Counted from the first letter of the stretch, positions 9,954-21,402 are shown. The stretch is 64,000 nucleotides of DNA from Streptomyces polyasparticus (GCF_014493765.1 NZ_JACTVJ010000007.1:434001-498000), one strand, 5' to 3'. The notes: generated from the sequence alone by a model not told the origin. Translations and numbers: made by a program.

Positions 9954-10379
9954 TCACAGCGCCCCACGCAGCGCCGCCACCGCCTTCGCCGTCTCCGGGT
10001 CGCCCTCGGCAGCTTCGTCGAGGGCGGCCGTCAGCGTCTGCTCGTAGGTGCTGCGCGCCTCGCCGTAGCGCTCCCGGCCCGCTTCGTTGATCACCGTGTA
10101 GACCCCGCGCTTGTCGTCGGGGCAGAGATCGCGATACGTGAAGTCGGCCGCGTTCAGCCGTCCCACGAGACGGGTCACGGAGCTCTGGTTGAGGCCGAGC
10201 AGGTCCGAGAGCTCCTGCATGCGCAGCTCGCTTCTGGGTGCGGCGGCCAGGTGCCCCAGCGCCCGGTACTCGGAGAGCCCTAGGCCGTGCCGGCGCTGCA
10301 GGGCCGCGCCCACGCGGTGTTCCACATGGGCGTGCAGGGTGAGGACCCGGTTCCACATCTGGGCGTCGCCCGCGGTCAT
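9954..10379 (-). CDS. MarR family transcriptional regulator
   Basis: A 141-residue MarR repressor. I start it at the ATG giving MTAGDAQMWNRV because GGAAGGAG lies just upstream; an earlier ATG at 10466 runs into the promoter region. The winged-helix core is LGHLAAAPRSELRMQELSDLLGLNQSSVTRLVGRL with the wing YRDLCPDDKRGVYTVI. It is divergent from the SMR exporter pair, with an inverted repeat between them. By the usual MarR logic it represses those exporters and itself until a ligand binds. Confidence 0.93.
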   Translation of the reverse strand: MTAGDAQMWNRVLTLHAHVEHRVGAALQRRHGLGLSEYRALGHLAAAPRSELRMQELSDLLGLNQSSVTRLVGRLNAADFTYRDLCPDDKRGVYTVINEAGRERYGEARSTYEQTLTAALDEAAEGDPETAKAVAALRGAL

Positions 10380-10418
10380 GACGGTCTCCTTCCGATCGGC
10401 TGTTGACATCAGTTTAGT

Positions 10419-10461
10419 TGTACATGCATGCTCTCTCTCGTCACAAGAACTTGCACGTACA
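10419..10461. promoter_or_regulatory. inverted-repeat operator region between marR and the SMR pair
   Basis: TGTACATGCA (10419-10428) is matched by TGCACGTACA (10452-10461) as an inverted repeat with one mismatch. The centres are 33 bp apart, about three helical turns. A TTGACA (10403-10408) lies beside it on the + strand. On the - strand, TTGTGA and TACAAC spaced 18 bp could be the marR promoter. The site fits a MarR dimer pair blocking both promoters. Confidence 0.5.
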
Positions 10462-10484
10462 TACATCTACAGCGGGAGAGCGTC

Positions 10485-10874
10485 ATGCCCTGGATCCACC
10501 TGCTCATCGCGTCGGTCTTCGAGGTCGTCTTCGCCCTCGGCACGGAAGCCACCCACGGCTTCACGAGGCTCGGCCCGTCCCTGCTGACCGCGGCCGCCGC
10601 CGCGGGCGGGATCTTCTTCCTGAGCCTCGCGCTCAAGTCCCTTGACGTGGGCGTCGGTTACACGGTCTGGACCGGCATCGGCTCGGTGGGCACGGTCGTC
10701 TTCGCCACCGTGATCTTCGGCGAGGAGCTCAGCGCCCTGAAGGTGCTCGCCTTCGTGCTGATCATCGGCGGCGTGCTCGGACTCAAGCTCGCGGACAAGT
10801 TCTCACCCGTGGAGGCCGCCACCCCGGAGACCGCCGAGCCCCAGGCTGCCGAGCGCCGGCCCGCGACGGTCTGA
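10485..10874 (+). CDS. SMR (Gdx/SugE-like) multidrug or guanidinium exporter subunit 1
   Basis: A 129-residue small multidrug resistance protein with four membrane helices. The membrane Glu is in helix 1 (IASVFEVVFALGTEA), and GYTVWTGIGSVG in helix 3 resembles Gdx/SugE (VWTGIG) more than EmrE. A ~25-residue hydrophilic tail follows helix 4 and is absent from subunit 2. It is directly followed by a second SMR gene, the pattern of heterodimeric SMR pumps in which two subunits insert in opposite orientations. It is probably repressed by the divergent MarR. Confidence 0.9.
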   Translation: MPWIHLLIASVFEVVFALGTEATHGFTRLGPSLLTAAAAAGGIFFLSLALKSLDVGVGYTVWTGIGSVGTVVFATVIFGEELSALKVLAFVLIIGGVLGLKLADKFSPVEAATPETAEPQAAERRPATV

Positions 10875-10926
10875 CCCGCCCCCTCTCCTCCCCTCACCTC
10901 CTCGACTCCCGTAAGGACACAGCATC

Positions 10927-11247
10927 ATGGCCTGGATCTACCTCGCGATCGCCATCGTCTTCGAGATCGCCTTCGCGCTCGGCACCAACGCCACCAAGGG
11001 CTTCACGAAGCTCTGGCCCTCCGTCTTCACGCTGCTTGCGGCGGCCGGCGGCATCTACACCCTGAGCCTGGCGCTGCGCACCCTGGACGTGGGCGTCGGC
11101 TACACGATCTGGACCGGGATCGGCTCGATCGGCACCGTGCTGTTCGGTGCGCTGCTCTTCAAGGAGAAGATCACGCTGCCCAAGGTGCTCTCGTTCGCCT
11201 CGATCATCGCCGGCGCGATCACGCTCAAGCTGGCGGCGGGTGTCTGA
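10927..11247 (+). CDS. SMR (Gdx/SugE-like) exporter subunit 2
   Basis: A 106-residue SMR protein with four helices, clearly paralogous to the gene 52 bp upstream (shared GFTKLWPS, TLDVGVGYT, WTGIGS). The helix-1 Glu is conserved (IAIVFEIAFALGTNA). With subunit 1 it probably forms an asymmetric antiparallel dimer that exchanges protons for a cationic substrate. The substrate could be guanidinium-like or a quaternary cation; no guanidine riboswitch is apparent upstream. Confidence 0.9.
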   Translation: MAWIYLAIAIVFEIAFALGTNATKGFTKLWPSVFTLLAAAGGIYTLSLALRTLDVGVGYTIWTGIGSIGTVLFGALLFKEKITLPKVLSFASIIAGAITLKLAAGV

Positions 11248-11266
11248 GGCCCGGGGGCCCGGTTGT

Positions 11267-11731
11267 TCAGGCCCGCACCGCCACCGCGTCGATCTCGAAC
11301 AGCATCTCCGGCAGGGCGAGCGCCGCCACCCCGACCAAGGTCTGGGCGGGCAGGCGCTCGCCCCATGTCGCGCGCAGGTGCTCGAGCAGCACCTGCAGCT
11401 TGTCCTGGTCGTGGTCGACGATGTAGGTGCCGATCCGTACGACGTCCTCGAAGCCGAGTCCCGCGGCCTCAAGGGCCGTACGCAGATTGGCGATCGAGCG
11501 TCCGACCTGGGCGCCGAAGTCGTCCGAGACGACGGCTCCGGTCTCGTCCGAGGCGTACTGGCCGGCGATGAAGACCTGCCGGCCGGGCGCGGCGGCGATG
11601 TGGGTGTAGCCGTAGCCGGTGGGGTCGTGCAGGGCGGACGGGTTCAGGAGCGTACGGCGGTCGGTCGCACGGTCGTCGGGCGCGCGGTGGTCGGTGATGC
11701 GGTGGCCGGTCGTGCGGTGGTCGTGCGTCAT
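11267..11731 (-). CDS. RidA/YjgF family protein
   Basis: 154 residues. The N-terminal ~27 are a His/Arg/Asp-rich extension (MTHDHRTTGHRITDHRAPDD) not normal for the family; the rest is a RidA fold (FIAGQYASDETG, SIANLRTALEAAG, IVDHDQDK). Members hydrolyse reactive enamines/imines or act in catabolic pathways. The Arg that binds the substrate carboxylate in classic RidA (near the C-terminus) is not obvious: the end reads LALPEMLFEIDAVAV. The start ATG overlaps the MFS stop (ATGA), so the two are translationally coupled. Confidence 0.88.
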   Translation of the reverse strand: MTHDHRTTGHRITDHRAPDDRATDRRTLLNPSALHDPTGYGYTHIAAAPGRQVFIAGQYASDETGAVVSDDFGAQVGRSIANLRTALEAAGLGFEDVVRIGTYIVDHDQDKLQVLLEHLRATWGERLPAQTLVGVAALALPEMLFEIDAVAVRA

Positions 11732-12906
11732 CGGCGGGTTTCCTTCCGGTGGGCCACCAGGGCGGCGGCGAGGGCGAATACGGCCGCGGCGGCGGGCGCC
11801 GCGGTCACGGACAGGGAGTCGACGAGGCGGCCGCCGAGCAGCGCGCCGAGGGAGATGGCCAGGCAGAAGACGGCGACGTTGAGCGAGGTCGCGGCCTCGA
11901 TGTCGTCGGGTGCGGCGGTCAGGAACCAGGTCTGCAGCGCCACTGACACACCGCCGTACGCGAGTCCCCACGCGAGCAGCAGCAGTCCGCCGGTCACGCC
12001 CCCGCCGGGCAGCAGGGCGAGCGCGGTGAGTGCGGCGGTGAGCGCCGAGGAGATGAGCAGGATGCGGCGCGAACCCAGCGCACCGGCAAGGAAGTTGCCC
12101 GCCAGGCCGAGCACTCCGTAGCCGAGCAGCAGCCAGCCGACGGTGGCGCCGGAGATGCCGTAGCGCTCGGCGAGTACGGGGCGCACGAAGGTGTACGCGA
12201 GGAAGTGGCCCGTGACGAGCAGCGCGGTCAGCGCAAGGCCCGTACGGACGCGGGGGTTGCGGCGCAGCAGTGCGGTCAAGTCGCCGCCGGTCAGGCCCCG
12301 TTGGGGTGGCAGCGGAGGCAGGAGCAGGAGCAGCGCCGCCAGGACGAGCAGCGAGAGGACGGCCACCGCGGCGAACGGGAGCCGCCAGCCGCCGAGTTCA
12401 CCGGCGAGGGTGCCGGCGGGCACCCCGAGAACGGAGGCCGCGGAGACCCCGCCGAAGATCACGGCGGTGGCCCGGCCCACCTGGTGTGCGGGCACGAGGC
12501 GCGGCGCGAGCCCGCCCGCGAAGGCCCAGAAGCCGCCGATGCCGATGCCGAGCAGCACCCGCGCCCCCAGTACGTACGCGATATGACCCGCGAGCGCCGA
12601 GACCACGTGCGCGACGGCGACCAGCGCGATGAGGACGGCGAGCACGAGCCGCCGGTCCAGCCGCCCGGACACCACGGGGAGCAGCGGTGCGCAGACCGCG
12701 GCGACCAGACCGGGGACGGTGACGAGGAGTCCCGTCGTACCGTCCGAGACACCGAGCGAGCTGCCGATCGGGGTGAGCAGGCCGACGGGCAGCAGCTCGG
12801 CGGTGATCACAGTGAAGATGCCGAGGGTGACCGCGGCCACCGCGAGCCATCCCCGTACGCCGGAAGCCTTCCGTTGAGCGTGTGCGTCTAACTGGACATT
12901 CGACAT
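11728..12906 (-). CDS. MFS exporter (DHA1 type) with early TTA codon
   Basis: A 392-residue 12-helix major facilitator, start MSNVQLDAHAQ. It resembles drug:H+ antiporters of the AraJ/Cmx group: motif A (SGRLDRRLVLAVL) between helices 2 and 3, and GVSAASVLGVPAGTLAG like antiporter motif C. Leu6 is encoded by TTA, the rare codon that makes translation depend on the bldA tRNA in Streptomyces. A 19-bp palindrome overlaps the start codon and matches the one at the Rrf2 gene, so Rrf2 repression is likely. It is coupled to the RidA gene by ATGA. Confidence 0.92.
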   Translation of the reverse strand: MSNVQLDAHAQRKASGVRGWLAVAAVTLGIFTVITAELLPVGLLTPIGSSLGVSDGTTGLLVTVPGLVAAVCAPLLPVVSGRLDRRLVLAVLIALVAVAHVVSALAGHIAYVLGARVLLGIGIGGFWAFAGGLAPRLVPAHQVGRATAVIFGGVSAASVLGVPAGTLAGELGGWRLPFAAVAVLSLLVLAALLLLLPPLPPQRGLTGGDLTALLRRNPRVRTGLALTALLVTGHFLAYTFVRPVLAERYGISGATVGWLLLGYGVLGLAGNFLAGALGSRRILLISSALTAALTALALLPGGGVTGGLLLLAWGLAYGGVSVALQTWFLTAAPDDIEAATSLNVAVFCLAISLGALLGGRLVDSLSVTAAPAAAAVFALAAALVAHRKETRR

Positions 12907-12910
12907 CCAG
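12892..12910. promoter_or_regulatory. 19-bp Rrf2 operator copy 1, over the MFS start codon
   Basis: CTGGACATTCGACATCCAG has inverted arms CTGGA/TCCAG. It shares 15 of 19 positions with the reverse complement of the site at 13443-13461, differing only in the central four bases. It covers the MFS ATG (12904-12906), so a bound repressor would block expression directly. Confidence 0.75.
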
Positions 12911-12959
12911 AATTTCCCCCTTCGTATGCCCCGCGCAGGTTGGCGCGGAGGCCGCCGCC

Positions 12960-13439
12960 TCAGCTGTTCTCGAACCAGCGGCGCAGCGTGTCCCGTGCCC
13001 CGGGTGCCCGCTTCTCCGCCCGTTTCCGCACGTCGGCGAGCGTGCACGCCGCGAGCTCCCTGCGCCAGGCCAGCTCGGCCTTGGCCATCGACTCGGCGAA
13101 GGCGCACGGCAGTTCATGGCCGGTGTGCGGGGTCTCGCCGGGGCCCTGCTTGCGGATCTCCGCGCAGCGGAAGGCCTCGTCGGGCCCCTCGATCGCCGTC
13201 ACCACATCCATCAGCGTGATCCGCTCCAGCGGGCGCGCGAGACGGAAGCCGCCCTTCGGGCCGGGCGTGGACGTGACGATCCCGGCCCGGGCGAGGGCCT
13301 GGAGCTGCTTGTTGAGGTACGCGGTGGGCAGCGCGTGGTACGCCGCGAGGCGCGCGGCCGTGACCGCGCGGTCCTCGCCGATCCAGGCGAGGTTCAGGCA
13401 GCTGTGCAGGGCCCACTCCACGCCCTCGTTCATCTTCAT
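12960..13439 (-). CDS. Rrf2 family transcriptional regulator
   Basis: A 159-residue Rrf2 protein (MKMNEGVEWALHSCLNL; a second ATG two codons in is also possible). The winged helix is VTAARLAAYHALPTAYLNKQLQALARAGIVTSTPGPKGGFRLAR. Cysteines lie at FRCAE and LPCAF, 21 residues apart, and do not make the three-Cys FeS cluster of IscR or NsrR, so it is more likely a redox-thiol or ligand sensor like YwnA/CymR types. It lies 53 bp upstream of the MFS gene on the same strand. Copies of one palindrome lie at both starts, implying autoregulation and control of the MFS-RidA operon. Confidence 0.92.
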   Translation of the reverse strand: MKMNEGVEWALHSCLNLAWIGEDRAVTAARLAAYHALPTAYLNKQLQALARAGIVTSTPGPKGGFRLARPLERITLMDVVTAIEGPDEAFRCAEIRKQGPGETPHTGHELPCAFAESMAKAELAWRRELAACTLADVRKRAEKRAPGARDTLRRWFENS

Positions 13440-13442
13440 ATT

Positions 13443-13461
13443 CTGGATGCTAGATGTCCAG
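13443..13461. promoter_or_regulatory. 19-bp Rrf2 operator copy 2, upstream of rrf2
   Basis: CTGGATGCTAGATGTCCAG ends 4 bp before the regulator ATG (on the minus strand). Read on the other strand it is CTGGACAT-CTAG-CATCCAG, the same as copy 1 except for the 4-bp centre. It is probably the autoregulatory site and overlaps the promoter or leader. Confidence 0.75.
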
Positions 13462-13580
13462 GATTACGTGCGCAAGCGCCTTGCGGCGCGGCACGCTCGT
13501 GTAGCCCACCCGTACCACCCGGCTCGCGCCCCGCACCCGGCTCGCCGAGCGTGGGAAGCGTGCACAGGACCCGGAGGCTC

Positions 13581-14417
13581 ATGTCAGCGCTGCTGATCGT
13601 GCTCGCCTGTGTCCTGACGCCGCTCGGTGAGCTCTCGACCTGGGCGAAGTACCAGATCGGCGACACCGACAACTACGTGTCCGCGATGGCGCCGCTCGCC
13701 TCCGACCCCGATGTGCAGGAGGCGGTCGCGACGGCGGTGGCCGGCGAGATCGGCAAGCACATCGACGCCGGGCCGCTGCAGGGGGCGCTGACCACGTTCG
13801 TGCAGGAGGCGGTGGAGTCGTTCACCGGCACGGAGGCCTACCGGACCGCCTGGAACGCGGCGATCCGGGCCGCGCACGAGGCCGTGCAGAACGCCCTGAA
13901 GAACGGCGACGACGGCAGTGTCGTGATCGACCTCGCGCCGATCACGCAGGAGGTCAAGGACCAGCTGGTGGCGGACGGGGTGCCGTTCGCGCGGCGGATC
14001 CCGGTGCAGCACACCGAGGTCGAGGTCATGAAGTCGAAGGATCTGGTGCAGCTCAGGAAAGGGCTTCACATGTTGCAGGTCGCGGGGATCTGGCTGCCCG
14101 TCGCCGCCGTGCTCTGCGCGGTCGCGGGCATCGCTTCGGCCGTACGCAGACGCAAGGCCGTGATCGCCACGGCCCTGGGCATGGCCCTGGCGTCCGCGCT
14201 GCTCGGGCTCGGCCTGTGGATCTCACGGCGCCTGACGCTCTCGGACCTGCCGCCCGATGTGTCCAGGGGCGCGACGGGCGCGGTCTTCGACGCACTGACG
14301 TCGAGCCTGCGGACGGCGGTGTGGGTGATCGCCGCGGTGGGGGTCGTGGTGGCGGCGGGGACGTATGCGAGCCGGCGGCTCGGCCGGACCGGACCGTCGG
14401 GGGAAGTCGGTCCCTGA
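13581..14417 (+). CDS. two-helix membrane protein of unknown function
   Basis: 278 residues from the ATG with GGAGG 3 bp upstream; a GTG at 13560 would add RTRR positive charges before the first helix and is a fair alternative. A signal-anchor helix (MSALLIVLACVLTPLGELS) is followed by an exposed ~170-residue domain (DTDNYVSAMAPLASDPDVQEAVA), then two to three C-terminal helices (WLPVAAVLCAVAGIASAV; AVIATALGMALASALLGLGL; TAVWVIAAVGVVVAAGTYA). Similar proteins are frequent in Streptomyces and unassigned. It is convergent with the ATPase gene, with 32 bp between. Confidence 0.82.
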   Translation: MSALLIVLACVLTPLGELSTWAKYQIGDTDNYVSAMAPLASDPDVQEAVATAVAGEIGKHIDAGPLQGALTTFVQEAVESFTGTEAYRTAWNAAIRAAHEAVQNALKNGDDGSVVIDLAPITQEVKDQLVADGVPFARRIPVQHTEVEVMKSKDLVQLRKGLHMLQVAGIWLPVAAVLCAVAGIASAVRRRKAVIATALGMALASALLGLGLWISRRLTLSDLPPDVSRGATGAVFDALTSSLRTAVWVIAAVGVVVAAGTYASRRLGRTGPSGEVGP

Positions 14418-14449
14418 GGCTGCACCGGCCGAGCGGTCGGGAGGCCGCC

Positions 14450-17716
<3,267 letters not shown>

Positions 17717-17796
17717 GTCTCGAACGATAGGCGCACCCACTGACAGTCGGCCTGTCGTTTCCCCGTCCGCCCGCCTCCACGACGTACACAGAGACC

Positions 17797-18276
17797 ATGT
17801 GCCACTACTGCGGTTGCCGGGACATTCCGCTGATCAAGGAGTTCATCGCCGAGCACGAGCGCGTCACCGACGCGGCGGGCGACGCGGGCCGCGCGCTCGA
17901 TCGGGGCGATGCGGAGCGGGCGCGCGAGCTCGTCGGCGTCATGGCGCGGGAGCTCACCGCGCACTGGGCCGGCGAGGAGAACGGCCTGTTCCGCGTGATG
18001 CGCGAGGACCCCGAGTACGCGGACTACATCGCCGCCCTCGAACGCGAGCACCGCGAGCTCGCCGCCCTGCTGCCCGCGCTCGACCTGGCCGACCCGGCCG
18101 ATGTGCGCAAGCTGCGCGAGGCGATCGGCGAACTGCATCTGCATATCGCCAAGGAGGAGGACGGCCTGTTCCCGGCGTCGCTCACGGCGCTTTCGGGGGA
18201 GGACTGGAATCTGTCGATGGAGGCGTGGCGTCAGGCGCACCCGGACCGGCCCCATCCCGGGGACTCCGCCCCCTGA
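17797..18276 (+). CDS. hemerythrin HHE-domain protein
   Basis: A 159-residue four-helix di-iron protein. An N-terminal CHYCGC motif precedes the HHE signature: IAEHERVT, LTAHWAGEENGLF, EREHRELAALL, LHLHIAKEEDGLF. These His/Glu pairs are the expected iron ligands. Such proteins bind or sense O2 or NO, or buffer iron. It is divergent from the large ATPase (81 bp). Its last 95 bp overlap the 3' end of the convergent SARP gene, and the stop codon lies inside the first unit of a tandem repeat. Confidence 0.93.
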   Translation: MCHYCGCRDIPLIKEFIAEHERVTDAAGDAGRALDRGDAERARELVGVMARELTAHWAGEENGLFRVMREDPEYADYIAALEREHRELAALLPALDLADPADVRKLREAIGELHLHIAKEEDGLFPASLTALSGEDWNLSMEAWRQAHPDRPHPGDSAP

Positions 18277-21265
18277 GCCGCTCGTCCTCCCGCCCTCTGA
18301 ACCCTTCGGCCTCCCGCCCCCTGAGCCGCTCGTCCTCCCGCCCTCTGAACCCTTCGGCCTCCCGCCCCCTGAGCCGCTCCGCCTCCGGCGCCCGCAACTC
18401 CTCGTACAGCGCCAGCGCCCGGGCCCGGTGCGCGCCCGCCTCGCCCCGTGCGCCGAGCTGTTCGCAGACGGCAGCCAGCCCCGCGTGCGCCCGCGCCCGC
18501 TCGTACGCGGGACCGTCGAGGGCCGCGCTGTGGCAGCGCTCGGCCTGGGCGGGCGCACCGGCCGCGAGATGGGTTTCGCCCGCGCCGTTGTGCGCCATCG
18601 ACCGCAGCGGACGGTTGTACGTGCGGACGGCGAGGTCGAGCGCGGCCCGCTGATGCCGCAGCGCCTCCGCGTACCGCCCGAGGTGCCGGCACACGCTGCC
18701 GAGCCGGTTGAGCGCGAGCCCTTCCAGATAGGGGAAACCCGCCTCGCGCGCCAGGGCGACGGCCCGCCGCGCGTATCCCAGCGCTTCGTCGTGCCGCCCG
18801 GTGTCCCGGCACAGCGCGGCGAGCCCGAACAGGGTGTGGGCCTGCGCGGGCGGATGGTCAGCGGTCAGCCGCAGCGCCGCGCGCAGCGGTCCCTCGGCCT
18901 CGTCGGGCCGCTGCCGGCGGCGAAGCAGCAGGCCGAGATGGAGCAGCGGCCGGTAGGCGAGGACGTCCCGGCCGAGCTCGCGGTAGAGCGCGGCCGAACG
19001 CCGCAGCAGCTGCTCGGCCCGCTCGCCGTGTCCGAGATAGCCGTGCACCGCGCCCAAGTTGCCCGCCGACGAGGCGAGGAGCAGCCGTTCGCCGGTGACT
19101 TCGTGCAGGGACAGGGCCCGTTCCATGTGCGCCACGCAGTCCTCGTGGCGCTGCAGCCGGTACTCCGCCATCCCGATCGCCCTGAGCGCCGCGCCCTGCC
19201 CGGTCACATCGCCGCGCCGGGTGGCGACGTCGAGGGCGCGGTGGTGCAGGCGTAGTCCGTCGTCGTGGTGCAGGCCGAGGTCCAGGTACCAGCACAGGGC
19301 GAGGGAGAGCGCGCGGGTGATGCCCTCGGGGCCGTGGTCGGCTGCGGACTCGGCGATACGGATCAGATTGGCGCGCTCGGTGTCCAAGTGGCGCAGCGCG
19401 GCTGGGTAGTCGGCCGGTGCACCGTCGGGCCGCCGGTCGGGCAACACCTCCAGCGGATCGATCAGTTGGGCCGCCCACGCCGCCGTCCCCGCCGCGTGCG
19501 CGAACAGCCGGGTGCGGGCGGCCTCGCGCTCCCGCGGTGTCTCGGCGCTCTGTGCGAGCTCGGCGGCGTAGGTCCGCAGCAGGTCGTGCATCCGGTAGCG
19601 GCCCGCGGCGGGCTCCTCGACGAGGTTCGCCCGCAGCAGCGCGTCGAGCGGCCGCCGGGCGTTGCACCCGGCCAGGGCAGCGGCCGCGGCCGCTCCGATG
19701 TCCTCGCCGGGATACAGCCCGAGCAGCCGGAACAGCCGGGCCGCCGCCGGTTCGAGATGGTGGTACGAGGCGGCGAGCGCGGTACGGACCGAGGCGTGCG
19801 GATCGCCGGCGTCGAGCAGATCGAGGCGGGCGCGCTCGTCGGTGAGTTCGGCGACGAGCGCGGCGACGGTGCCGGCCGGCTGTGCCCGCAGCCGCTCGGC
19901 GGCGATGCGCAGCGCGAGCGGCAACCGGGCGCACAGATCGATGAGTTCGGCGGCGGCCCCGGGTTCGGCCGCGGTGAGTCCGCCGAGCAGCCGCCGCGCC
20001 TCCTCGGCGGTGAGCCGGCCGAGGTCGATCCGGTGGGCCCCCTCGCGTACGGAGAGTCCGGCGAGGGTGTCGCGGCTGGTCACGAGGGTGCGGCAGTCCT
20101 TGCCGCCGGGCAGCAGGGGCCGTACCTGTTCGGCGCTGCGGGCGTTGTCGAGCAGGACGAGCAGCCGTTTGGGGGCGACGAGCGAACGGAACAGCGCGGC
20201 CCGTTCCTCGGTAGCGGCCGGGACCACGGCGCCGTCCACGCCGAGCGCCCGCAGGAACGCGGCGAGCGCGTCACCGGACGGCACCGGCCGCCCCGGCCCG
20301 TACCCCCGCAGATCCACGTAGAGCTGGCCGTCGGGGAAACGGTGTGCGGCCCGGTGCCCCCAGGCCACGGCAAGCGCGGTCTTGCCGACTCCGGCGGTTC
20401 CGGCGAGGCAGGCGATGAGCGGGGGGTCGTCGCCGACCAGACCGTCGAGGTGGGCCAGTTCCGTGTCGCGGCCGATGAAACCGGCTGGTGGGTGGGGGAG
20501 TTGGGCGGGTGCGGGGTGCACATGGCGGCGTGCGGCGGACTCCTGCGGCTCGCCCGCGAGGATCCGGCGCTCGGCCTCCCGCAGCTCCCTGCCGGGTTCG
20601 AGGCCGAGCTCGGCCACCAGCACACTCCGCGCACGGCGGTACGCCGCCAGCGCGTCCGCCTGGCGCCCGCTCGCGCCGAGCGCCGTCACCAGGAGCGCCT
20701 GCAGCCGTTCCCGCAGCGGATGCCGCCGCGCCAGTTCCGTCAGCTCCGGCACGGCGGAAGCGGACCGGCCGCAGCGCACCTCGGCCTCGTACAACTCCTC
20801 GTACGCCACGAGCTGTTGCTCGTCGAGCCGCTGGATTTCCGGGGCGAGTGCGGGCAGCTCGACCCCGAGGAACGGCGTGCCCCGCCACAGCGCCAGCGCT
20901 TCCCGCAGCGTCGCGGCCGCCCGCTCGGGGCCGTGCCGGCCGGCCCGCGCCACCAGCGCGGCGAACCGGTCGGCGTCCAACTCCCCTTCCGCTACGTGCA
21001 GTACGTAGCCACCGGAGGTGAACTCGAGGCGGCCGGGCGCGTCGAGGGTGGCCCGCAGCCGGTGGATCTGCACCTGGAGCCGGCGCAGCGAGCCGGGCGT
21101 GGGCGGTTCGCCCCACAGGGCGTCGAGCAGAGTGCCGGCCGGGACGGGGGTGCCGTGCCGCGCGACGAGCAGCGCGAGCAGACCGCGCCGCAGCGGCCCC
21201 GCGGGCTGGTCCGCACCGTCCTCGTCCTTGCGCCAGCGCACCGGCCCCAGAATCGCGAACTGCAT
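18182..21265 (-). CDS. AfsR/SARP family regulator with NB-ARC and TPR domains
   Basis: 1027 residues from MQFAILGPVRW. An OmpR-like winged helix (residues ~1-95) and BTAD (~100-245, EGELDADRFAALVARAGRHG to LAAYRRARSVLVAELGLEPGRELREAE) form a SARP. An NB-ARC ATPase follows with Walker A GTAGVGKTALA and kinase-2 LLVLLDNARSAEQVRPLLPG, then TPRs for auto-regulation. The C-terminal ~70 residues are a 16-residue repeat (ERLRGREAEGFRGRED) made by tandem DNA repeats. AfsR-type proteins activate secondary-metabolism genes; no cluster is adjacent, so the targets are unknown. It overlaps the hemerythrin gene tail to tail. Confidence 0.93.
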   Translation of the reverse strand: MQFAILGPVRWRKDEDGADQPAGPLRRGLLALLVARHGTPVPAGTLLDALWGEPPTPGSLRRLQVQIHRLRATLDAPGRLEFTSGGYVLHVAEGELDADRFAALVARAGRHGPERAAATLREALALWRGTPFLGVELPALAPEIQRLDEQQLVAYEELYEAEVRCGRSASAVPELTELARRHPLRERLQALLVTALGASGRQADALAAYRRARSVLVAELGLEPGRELREAERRILAGEPQESAARRHVHPAPAQLPHPPAGFIGRDTELAHLDGLVGDDPPLIACLAGTAGVGKTALAVAWGHRAAHRFPDGQLYVDLRGYGPGRPVPSGDALAAFLRALGVDGAVVPAATEERAALFRSLVAPKRLLVLLDNARSAEQVRPLLPGGKDCRTLVTSRDTLAGLSVREGAHRIDLGRLTAEEARRLLGGLTAAEPGAAAELIDLCARLPLALRIAAERLRAQPAGTVAALVAELTDERARLDLLDAGDPHASVRTALAASYHHLEPAAARLFRLLGLYPGEDIGAAAAAALAGCNARRPLDALLRANLVEEPAAGRYRMHDLLRTYAAELAQSAETPREREAARTRLFAHAAGTAAWAAQLIDPLEVLPDRRPDGAPADYPAALRHLDTERANLIRIAESAADHGPEGITRALSLALCWYLDLGLHHDDGLRLHHRALDVATRRGDVTGQGAALRAIGMAEYRLQRHEDCVAHMERALSLHEVTGERLLLASSAGNLGAVHGYLGHGERAEQLLRRSAALYRELGRDVLAYRPLLHLGLLLRRRQRPDEAEGPLRAALRLTADHPPAQAHTLFGLAALCRDTGRHDEALGYARRAVALAREAGFPYLEGLALNRLGSVCRHLGRYAEALRHQRAALDLAVRTYNRPLRSMAHNGAGETHLAAGAPAQAERCHSAALDGPAYERARAHAGLAAVCEQLGARGEAGAHRARALALYEELRAPEAERLRGREAEGFRGREDERLRGREAEGFRGREDERLRGRSPRDGAGPGAPDATPPSTDSSPPPKAP
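18275..18394. repeat. five 24-bp tandem units at the SARP/hemerythrin junction
   Basis: Alternating units gagccgctcgtcctcccgcc.. and gaacccttcggcctcccgcc.. form a 48-bp period (18275-18322, 18323-18370) plus a partial third. They encode the charged C-terminal repeat of the SARP on the minus strand. The hemerythrin TGA (18274-18276) lies at the repeat edge. Confidence 0.9.
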
Positions 21266-21402
21266 CCACTCCCACCCGAGTCCCCCGACCCGGCCCCTTC
21301 GGACGGATCGTCGCGGCGCGCTCCGGTCACTCTCCACTCTCTTACATCCCGCGGCGTTCGGATGAAAGCCGTACGTAAGTCACCTTCACCAGGCTTGCGT
21401 TC

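Noticed and set aside
10380-10484. Guanidine riboswitch before the SMR pair
   Set aside because: The gap is too short and lacks recognisable riboswitch motifs; a MarR operator explains it better.
21266-21402. SARP-binding heptamer repeats between the SARP gene and the methyltransferase
   Set aside because: TTC words are present but not spaced 11 or 22 bp, so I do not call a SARP box.
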